In this document: positions 56,501-64,000 of the stretch, piece after piece
Layout of the letters: each line of letters opens with the position of its first letter
Numbering within the stretch: the stretch's first letter is position 1
From: Plutella xylostella
Lineage: Eukaryota; Arthropoda; Insecta; Lepidoptera; Plutellidae
NCBI RefSeq assembly: GCF_932276165.1
Contig: NC_064002.1
Coordinates: forward strand, 3,100,001-3,164,000
Reading direction: 5' to 3'
Length of the DNA: 64,000 nucleotides
Position numbers and translations under genes: made by a program
Notes under the pieces: model-generated
Seen by the model: the letters and a program-made list of their open reading frames with translations, nothing else
The model's database searches: none
What the model was told of the DNA's origin: nothing

Positions 56501-59500
56501 GATAGGTACAAAACTGCTTAAATAATTTCATAATCACATATCTGTGGGCACGGCAGTGCCCCCACCAAGTAAATATAGGCGCACGGTAGTGCCCCTGCCA
56601 AATCGAGCAAAGGATTCGCGTCATGCAAATTAAATCCGCAAAGGATGGATTACCTACCTACGGACATATTACATCAGGGGTCAAAGTTTCTGACTCTCTC
56701 ACTCACTCACTCACCGATCATAAAAATTCAAAGGCACTTCTAGCAGACCTAGATGCTTCAAATTTGGAATATAAGTAGTGTTTGGTGTATGAACCAAGGA
56801 AAAACTAAAATATTTGGGAGCACGGTAGTGACCCCACCAACTCGAGTAAAATTTTTCAATTTTGGTCCAGTTTTCTAGATAGGTAGTACATAACTGCTTA
56901 AATAATTTCATAATCACATATCTGGGACACGGCAGTGCCCCAGAGCCTATATTTACCAAGTAAATATAGGCGCACACGAATTTAATTTGCATGACGCGAA
57001 TCTTTTGCTCAATTTAGCAGATATGTGATTATGAAATTATTGAAGCAGTTTTGTACCTATCTAGAAAGCTGGACCAAAATTTAAAAATTTTACTCGAGTT
57101 GGTGGGGGCACTACCGTGCCCCCAAATATTTTAGTTTTTCCTTGGTTCATACACCAAACACTACTTATATTCCAAATTTGAAGCTTCTAGGTCTGCTAGA
57201 AGTGCCTTAGAATTTTTATGATCGGTGAGTGAGTCAGTGACAAAATTAAGAAACTTTGACCCGTTAAATTTTTTAAACTACTGGTTTAAATTGAATGAAA
57301 TTTGAAATATACCGTGTCTTTACAATGCCTGCATGGTTAGTGAAAATTCAGTCTTCTAGTTTTATCCACAACGAAGTTATAGTCGTTTGCAATAGAATCC
57401 AACAATTATGTAAACAAATATGGCGGACTGACATTGACAGCGTATTGTTTATGCCCATAGTGATGTCATAGTGTTCTAATTAGATTAAATATATAAGCCA
57501 TAGACTATAAAATAAAACTGATTATATATAGAAAAGTGTTTATTAAAACAAATTTAAATCTTCGTCTTCTTCATCATCACTATCAGAAGTGTCGCCGGTG
57601 ACCGTAATTATAAATGGAACCACTGTGTCATCGCTTGCCGTGTCTAAAATGCCGTCGAGCTTTTCATTTCTTTCTCTTCCTTTTTTCGTTTTGGTTAATT
57701 ATATTAAGCTCTTGAAAAATATTTTTTATTGTTTTCAAATATTATTAAATTAAAATAATTTATGAAATTAAAATTAAAAGATAACTTCAGATTACGAACA
57801 ACACTAACTTTTCAATGACTTATAGAGTTCGATGAGTAAAAAACTAAGATGACAGCTTGTCAAATACTTCGAAATTTTTACGTTGCAAATGTTTTAACAA
57901 ATTTAACTTATAAATACAAGTTAAATCGTGTTGAAGATAATGTGAAAACAATGGTGCGTTCGTTGAAATCAGACTATGTTCATAGTTGATCGTCAAATGT
58001 ATGTGATTACGGAGTAATCGTGACAATTTGGTTTGTTTACATGATTGTTGGATTCTATTGCAAACGACTATACAGGGGGTCGAAAATGGCCTGAATTGCT
58101 TCGAGAAAAGGATGGTACGGCCGTGCCGCTTTTTTGCTCGACTTGGTGGGGGCACTGCCGTGCCCCCAGATCCGCAAAGGATGGATTACCTACCTACGGA
58201 CAAATTACATCAGGCTACCAGTGCTACCACTTATAGTCAAATTTTCTTAATGTACAATGAACTTTGTGTATTGGAAACTAAGGTTGAAATTTAATTAGGG
58301 AAATTTGATGCAGTACGAAGTATCAAAGTTACGTTTATTCATTACACGTACATTACGTAGCCAAAAATAAAGATTCTTGATTCTTACCTTAAGTTTGCGA
58401 TTTATGTAGGTAGGCAACCTACCAAACTAAGTTAACGCACCTACGTACCTAGAAGGTATGTACCGAAAAGAAAAAAAGTAGAACTGTCTACAAAATACAA
58501 AAATAAATGAGATCCCATCAAAAACAATACTTGTCAAAAAAAACCAAGTCTCGTAACTCAGTTGTTCTACGGTAAAAAGTTGTGAGATCCATGTAATACC
58601 ATGTCTTATCCACGCATGCATCTCAATCTTAAAAATATTTAATGTTTTATATAAATATATTGACTTGGTCATCGCACTAAATAATTTAATTAACACGTGT
58701 TTCCATGCGATGGCCGAGTCAATATATTTATATAAAACATTAAATATTTTTAAGATTGAGATGCGTGCGTGGATGACTTGGTATTACATGGATCTCACAA
58801 CTTTTTACCGTAGAACAACTGAGTTACGAGACTTGGTTTTTTTTGACAAGTATTGTTTTTGATGGGATAGATAGATACAAAATATAAATATCAACACCCA
58901 AGACCCGAGTACAAATATCTGTCTTTAAACAAATATCTACTCCAGCCGGGAATCAAACCCGGGACCTTCGGCATAGCAGTCAGGGCCACTAAACACTACG
59001 CCATTCGACCGTCTTCCTTCCTTACCTTCGTTCCATAATCAAAAACAAATAATAAATATCTATTATAATATCTATCCCTCACACTTAATAAGTACATTAC
59101 CTGGATTGATTTTCTTAGTGGATATCTCCGGGTCATTCGTCACCAGCCTACTCCACCAGTTCATCTTGTTCACCTAAAACAAGTGAAAACCTCATAGAGT
59201 AACAACAAATTATTGTGAGAAATACAAGTCTGATATGTAGGTATTTTACGGTGACCATAAGTTTATTTAAACTATGAACTGATTACAGTAGAGTTGTTTT
59301 TTCATAAACCTGAAGACATGTGCCATGCAATGGATATAGAACCTTAGCTAGAGCTAAAAACACATAACCTGTTCTCTACTAACGGACCAATCTGTTAAAA
59401 ACTTGAATTGGTTTAAAATTAATTTCGTAACGAAAATCAAATAGTTCATTTATTGTTTCCGCATTCAACTATTTATGACCGCACCTCGATCAAATGTCAG

Positions 59501-60616
59501 GTAGGCACGTCACTAACACGTTGTGTGACGAAAGTGACCGGTATAATTGTTATTATAGCAAAGCACTATAGGCTCAGTGGGAAATGCTATGTTCTGTAGG
59601 AGACTCACGTTTGATCCCAAGGGAAACTATACAGACTTTACATGCACAAGAAAAATCTAAATTGCATTATTTTTTTTAATAACTGAGTCACTTAGTTGAG
59701 GTTACATTTGAATAACGAACATCACAGTCTTTAATAAATTCAAAATATGTGAATGAATGCGGATTTCAAGCTGCGACCTTCACAAATGTTGATGATTGGC
59801 GCCAACATCATCATACATCGTCTGTGTAGACTGACAGGATGTAGGAACTTTTACTCACTACTTACTGCTATTTTTATACAAACATTGAGAAGCAGGCGGT
59901 TTATGCCATACATAACCCCCTGGTATTCCTTTTCTTCATAGACATCCTTTCCATACACAAATCCATCACACAAAAGAGTATAGAATTTTATCAGCAGCAT
60001 TGCCGTTGCCACGTCAATATACTCGGCAACTTTATTTTTCTCTTTACAATTTTCCATCAGGTAGGTATGTGGCGAACGAATTAAAATCACAAAAACGGGA
60101 ACGTCACTGACTTCCATCTTGCATTGTAGAAACACTAACAAAGATCCCCCTTATTCAATAAGTACAACGATATTTTTATACTAACTAAATGTAGAGTCAT
60201 TGCTAAAGAAACGTCTCCACAAATAACACACAACTTCTACCACTGAGCTGTTATTAAGAATTAGTTAGGTTAAACATTTGTTACTTTATTAATTGGTAAA
60301 ACCGTTGTCATTAGGTGGAACATAAAACGGTTTGACAGTAAACAAAATGCGAACAGTTTTATGGTTTGCTTTTGTATGTGACGCATCATCTTTATCGTAT
60401 ATTGTTAATCTAAGCCATTACACATACCTTCTCCAGATTGATCAACAGATTCCTCCCGTCCTGCAGCACCCACGTGGAGTCCTCCATCTTGACCTCGGCG
60501 TCGAGCTCGCCGTCGATGATGAGCGGCTGCCCCTTGATGCCGACCTTCAGGTGTTTCTTGCTGATGGTGACCACCAGGTCGCGCGGCCGCAGCGTCTGCC
60601 GCAGCGGCACTCGGAG
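53483..60616 (-). CDS. NudC: NudC (nuclear distribution protein C), C-terminal 147 residues
   Basis: Four exons join in frame: 60616-60428, 59173-59101, 54188-54059 and 53534-53483. They encode most of the CS domain (LRVPLRQTLRPRDLVVTISK, then DSTWVLQDGRNLLINLEK). The NudC signature follows (NKMNWWSRLVTNDPEI, KMMYDQRQKERGLPTSDEQK), and the end is FMEQHPEMDFSKCKFN. The N-terminal part and the start of the CS domain are not found up to the right edge, so the gene extends out of the window. NudC family members act with dynein and Hsp90 in nuclear positioning and protein folding (family knowledge). The intron between 59101 and 54188 is swollen by nested mobile elements. Confidence 0.93.
54059..54188 (-). 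CDS. NudC: NudC exon with KMMYDQRQK motif
   Basis: 130 nt between GTTCTTACAG and GTAAGA. Encodes PSKLSDLDGETRGLVEKMMY and DQRQKERGLPTSDEQKKQ. Confidence 0.92.
54397..54433. repeat. Hairpin with 16-bp perfect arms
   Basis: ATAAGCGTCATCGTAT and its reverse complement are separated by 5 nt. With one mismatch the arms extend through flanking TGTCA/TGACA. Confidence 0.75.
55036..55184. repeat. 149-bp palindromic MITE
   Basis: CAGGGCGATCACGAAAAA...TATAGAATCGAATGCG on the left is inverted as CGCATTCGATTCTATA...CGTGATCGCCCTG on the right. Confidence 0.75.
57380..58070 (-). mobile_element. TA-inserted transposon remnant nested in the foldback element
   Basis: The ends TAGTCGTTTGCAATAGAATC are inverted for about 39 nt with one mismatch. 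TA flanks both sides (57378-57379 and 58071-58072). Comparison with the other foldback arm shows the empty site GAAGTTACAGG. It is an internally reduced copy retaining a short coding tail. Confidence 0.78.
57543..57698 (-). pseudogene. Acidic C-terminal coding remnant in the nested element
   Basis: A 51-codon open stretch contains KTKKGRERNEKLDGILDTA and PFIITVTG, and ends in an acidic run (TSDSDDEEDEDLNLF). It stops at TAA overlapped by an AATAAA signal. No start or catalytic domain is present. It is probably the end of a transposon protein whose body was deleted; family unknown. Confidence 0.4.
58170..58511. other. Unassigned segment between two foldback elements
   Basis: Its first 43 nt (CCGCAAAGGATGGATTACC...) repeat 56631-56673 inside the foldback element. 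The rest is not recognised. Confidence 0.4.
58512..58868. repeat. Near-perfect 357-bp foldback with about 165-bp arms
   Basis: ATCCCATCAAAAACAATACT at the left is inverted at the right end, and the match continues with few differences to a loop of about 20 nt near 58690. No coding capacity. It abuts the head half of the split SINE. Confidence 0.75.
59101..59173 (-). CDS. NudC: NudC exon NKMNWWSRL
   Basis: 73 nt between GTTTTAG and GTAATG. Encodes VNKMNWWSRLVTNDPEISTK and KINP. Confidence 0.92.
59866..60117 (-). CDS. Candidate uncharacterised coding exon in a NudC intron
   Basis: 84 codons from MEVSDVPVFVILIRSPHTYL through AEYIDVATAMLLIKFYTLLC and YGKDVYEEKEYQGVMYG to IKIA, then a consensus donor GTAAGT. 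An AG lies directly before the ATG (TTTCTACAATGCAAG), so it could be an internal or first exon. Composition is protein-like, in contrast to its surroundings. No family recognised; it could be chance. Confidence 0.25.
60428..60616 (-). CDS. NudC: NudC exon with CS domain
   Basis: 63 codons between TTTTGTCACCAG and GTATGT; the core of the p23-like CS domain. Confidence 0.92.
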
Positions 60617-61074
60617 CTGGTGACAAAATTAAATAGGTGGTTTGGTTATTAACCCTATAAAAGGCAGAGTAAGTTCAAATATTTCATAGGCTTCGGATGT
60701 TAAGTCGATGTCATAAATATGACAAAATATTATGGTCATATTATAGCACAGTACGTTATGAAGGGTTAAGCGTATGTGAAAGCCGTTACAGCCAGTTTAT
60801 AGACTCTATGATGCTGTGGATTTGCTGAGCGTACAAAAATTATAGGCGTTGAATACCTGCGTTGTCAGTAAGCAAAACTAGAGAAGCTGAAATGGTGAGA
60901 GGGTACATCAATAAGTAGCGGTAACTCTGTAAATGTCAAGAGAGGTATGCAAGCATTACTATGTCTGATCCGTTACTTAGGTGTAGCTACGAATTGCAAA
61001 ATGTGTATGATTAGAGGGAACTCCCAATGTTTAGCAGTAGATTCACGACAAATATGCATGGAATGGTCCACCAA

Positions 61075-61165
61075 CCCGCACTTGGCCAGCGTGGTGGACT
61101 AGGCCTAAACCCTTCCTTCATTGGAAGGAGACCCGTGCCCCAGCAGTGGGGACGTAATGGGTCGT
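61075..61165 (+). repeat. SINE-like repeat
   Basis: Contains GTGGTGGACTAGGCCTAAAC and GACCCGTGCCCCAGCAGTGG; complementary to 15001-15105. Confidence 0.6.
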
Positions 61166-62435
61166 GATGATGCATGGAATGGAGTAAAGCTTATAAGTAT
61201 GATATCTTCAATTGCTCAATCCACTAAATTTATATTCGGTTGTACAGATTTTATAAGCCTCTATATATTAGGACTCTACATATATATCGTAGTGGGAATG
61301 TCAGCGCCAATATTGATGGCGCGGGAAATGTTTCTTGGTTGCACATCAGGTCAACAGGTGTAAGGTACAGATAGGTATCGGAGAACTGTGATTTGTTCTA
61401 GGGTTTCTAATGAGCTGTTAAAGTTGTAGTTTCTATCCTCACTCGTTCCTGACGGTTTCACAACTGAAAATGTTAAATTAAAAATAACTTTAGAGTCTTT
61501 CTAGATCCCTTACACCAGCGAAGAGAAGTTAGGTTTTAGTTTAGCTGACCTATACAGAAAGCCAATGCTGACGCACATTGCAGTGAAATGACTCAAGAAA
61601 CATGCAGGAACACTTATAAATGAGTTTAATGCCCTTGTATGAAATCTAGAGCTATTGCTAGTTTTAATTGCATAAAGCACCACGAGAAAAGGTCAGCTTG
61701 AATAAAGGCATGAGCTCAAGTAAAAGTCGCTGACAACAGTACACTGGACTCAAACAAGAGCAAATATAAAAAGAGATTGCTTTGTAATTACTTGAGTAGG
61801 TGTTGTTTTCTTTTAAAATGTCACAGACTATTGCAACTGTATCGGGCACGATCAGGCACGATAATTTGATATGAATTGCCGGTGTTGCGTCATTTCTACG
61901 TTACAAGTGTGACGTCAAGAGAGTAAATACTACCTTGGATCAAATCGTGAACGAATCAAAGCCGGATGAATTGGCCGAACCAAAAAAAACTAACTACATA
62001 CCTCCTCTGCTCTGTATAGTACTTACAACAAAAAATATGGAAACCCATTTAAATATTGCGATAGTTCCTGTTACATGAATAGTTTTAGTTACGTAAGAAC
62101 GTAGATACATTATTATAATCTTAGTTTAGAAAGTAAATGTGCGAATCATAACGCACACTGATTGTAATAAGAACGTCACTAAAGAGATCTTATTATTTCC
62201 TCGATTTGAATAGCTCGCGATTCTCATGTTATAACCGAAGAACCTTCATGATGACGTTGCAATGGAAGCTAAAACATGACATCCAGAGGGCGGAAAACCT
62301 AGACCCTTTGGAAAAAACTTGTTAGCACTCATTAAATAACGATATCACACGAGACATAATCTGGTCCAAGATTGTAAATAGGTAATGGCGAAATAGTAAT
62401 AAAGAAACAACCCAGTTTTGGACCAGATCATAAAA

Positions 62436-63018
62436 TTTTTTAGGGTTCCGTAGCCAAAATGGCAAAAACGGAACCCTTATAGTTTCGTCATGTCCGTCTG
62501 TCCGTCTGTCCGTCTGTCCGTCTGTCACAGCCGATTTACTCGGAAACTATAAGTACTACAGTGATGAAATTTGATGGGAATATGTGTTGTATGAACCGCT
62601 ACAAAAATATGACACTAAATAGTAAAAAAAAGAATTGGGGGTGGGGCCCCCCATACATGTAACTGAGGGATGAAATTTTTTTTTTCGATGTACATACCCG
62701 TGTGGGGTATCAATGGAAAGGTCTTTTAAAATGATATAAAGTTTTCTAAAAAACATTTTTCTTAAAGTGAACGGTTTTTGAGATATCAGCTCTCAAAGTC
62801 GTAAAAAGTATGTCCCCCCCCTCTATTTTTATAACTACGGGGTATAAAATTCTAAAAAAAATAGAGGTGATGCATGCTAATTAACTCTTTCAACGATTTT
62901 TGGTTTGATCAAAGTATCTCTTATAGTTTTTGAGATAGGTGACATAATAAGTTTATTATATTTGCTGCTACGGAACCCTTTGTGCGCGAGCCCGACTCGC
63001 ACTTGGCCGGTTTTTATT
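62436..63018 (+). repeat. Full copy of the 'GGTTCCGTAGCC' interspersed repeat
   Basis: Starts TTTTTTAGGGTTCCGTAGCC with a small hairpin (GGGTTCCGT/ACGGAACCC), then a (GTCCGTCT)n run. Ends CCCGACTCGCACTTGGCCGG. No protein-coding part. A 3' fragment lies at 20335-20397. Confidence 0.65.
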
Positions 63019-63934
63019 TCTATTATTGTACTGCACATAAAACATGGAACTCTCCCAAAGAAAACAGTAAACGGCCTTTCTCAGGCCATCACTGCCCTCG
63101 GCCTATCTGTATGTGCACCTGTCCCTAGGCAGGTATATCGGGATGATTACGTAAAAATATACATATAGAATTACTAACCAATCTACTAACAAATTAATCA
63201 CATTTCATAAAGACGATGTGACTCTGAACACGTAAGATTTCGTGCACTACCATGTTCTCAAATTCGCCGATTTTTGCACTTATTTGCAAAAGGCCTCGAT
63301 TATTTGCATACTACTTATGAACGCTCTAGTTCAAACAAATGAATATTACGAACACGGTGATTCCCGCTACTTTGATCTACAACAGGTAGGTATTGAGATT
63401 AAAAAATATCTGTATAATCAAGCAGATTCAACTCGCTAAGCATGAAATGAATAATGTCGATAAAAATTAAAGTGATCTTTATCTGAACCGCCAAATTATG
63501 CATGAGCACGCCTTGAAGTGGAAATATGAATTAACACGATGCCTCTTAACTTAGGTGTTTTATTGTGAAAAGAACGAAAAATGTCTCATTATCATTAGTC
63601 AGACAGGACAAGGTGCAAACTGTAAGACATGTGCAGAATACGCAATGATACGCTACTGAAGGTAAGGACTATAATGTTACCAGTGCAAGTGCATTCTAAA
63701 ACATATTCCTTACATGTAAAAAATTTCCTAGATTTGATGTTTTTTTAGTCTCTATGAGATATTAGTCTCCATATTGTTTTTGTTTAAAGATACTTATTTT
63801 GGAACTTTTCTAAAATCGGATGCTTTATGTTAATTTAAGTACTTAGTTTCTTTTTAGTTCTTAGTTACCACTCCAAATATAAATCAAAACAAATACCATA
63901 AACGAATAAAAATACAAATTATAAAAATATTTAA

Positions 63935-64000
63935 ATGGGCAACACCGAGAAGACCATCGACAACATTATAATGGGCAAGACGACGAGCGGCAGCGGCAAG
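63935..64000 (+). CDS. Possible start of a plus-strand gene, cut by the window edge
   Basis: After an in-frame TAA, an ATG opens 22 codons (MGNTEKTIDNIIMGKTTSGS, then GK) that run off the end. GC content jumps at the ATG from AT-rich sequence to codon-like GC-rich sequence. Not recognised. Confidence 0.35.
   Translation, partial: MGNTEKTIDNIIMGKTTSGSGK

Larger units (their letters stand above)
56073..58169. mobile_element. Giant foldback element with GC-rich 20-mer palindromes
   Basis: The outermost 99 nt at each end are exact inverted copies (CTGGGGGCACGGCAGTGCCC...). The inverted arms extend to about 465 nt (56073-56545 against 57018-57379 plus 58071-58169) once the nested element at 57380 is removed. 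The centre holds a direct repeat of the inner arm (56299-56545 and 56683-56925). The motif GGGGGCAC(4 nt)GTGCCCCC or a close variant occurs about eight times. No transposase is visible. Confidence 0.7.
55973..59014 (-). mobile_element. SINE split by a 2.8-kb insertion
   Basis: The tail half is at 55973-56072 and the head half at 58867-59014. Together they match the uninterrupted copy at 31756-31998. The junctions share ATAGAT (56067-56072 and 58867-58872), compatible with a target duplication around the insert. Confidence 0.78.
60617..63934. other. NudC intron or upstream region, no NudC exon found
   Basis: I looked for the expected TWTQTLQEV-type exon on the minus strand and did not find it. 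Only the listed repeats and AT-rich sequence are visible. Confidence 0.45.

Noticed and set aside
55977..58294. Small proteins such as those with WWGHCRAP repeats
   Set aside because: They are translations of the GC-rich palindromes in the foldback element and appear on both strands.

Overview
The window looks like insect nuclear DNA, most probably from a moth or butterfly. It has AT-rich introns, compact GC-rich exons with canonical GT/AG junctions, and insect proteins. It also carries many copies of repeat families that I associate with Lepidoptera: tRNA-headed SINEs, a 'CTTCGCTTCGCC...TATAATATTAGTAGGAT' retroposon, palindromic MITEs, and Copia, Tc1 and CR1-type elements. Species was not determined, and no database search was possible.

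Five host genes, all on the minus strand, were assembled by hand from exons. The reading frame closes across every junction used. From left to right they are: (1) the 5' and middle part of a secreted trypsin-like serine protease (12059 to 2038; its last exon is off the left edge). (2) A complete six-exon gene for a 202-residue secreted protein with two thrombospondin type-1 repeats (18476 to 12502), with a probable non-coding first exon near 25350-25477. (3) A complete four-exon gene for a 386-residue tandem-C2, synaptotagmin-like protein without the usual calcium ligands (44819 to 30290). (4) A complete seven-exon Odr4 gene, 456 residues with a C-terminal membrane anchor (52446 to 46489). (5) The 3' half of NudC, the dynein/chaperone cofactor (60616 to 53483; 5' exons off the right edge). 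A possible plus-strand first coding exon starts at 63935 and is cut by the right edge. The genes belong to unrelated pathways and nothing suggests that they form a functional cluster.

The most notable feature is tandem exon duplication. The protease has a second copy of its catalytic-His exon that keeps the frame and mostly synonymous differences, but lacks exactly 12 codons including the His. It is frame-compatible only as a substitute for the normal exon, so it could encode a catalytically dead isoform. Odr4 has decayed or alternative copies of its last two exons. One is a mosaic of a diverged half and a near-identical half, which suggests gene conversion.

The rest is intron and intergenic DNA filled with mobile elements: an intact Copia element with identical LTRs (6212-10830), an intact Tc1 element (33581-35227), and a 5'-truncated non-LTR reverse transcriptase (21064-21852). 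A 2.8-kb composite of palindromic elements (56073-58866) sits inside a SINE and carries a nested TA-flanked transposon. Several perfect hairpins and palindromes are also present.
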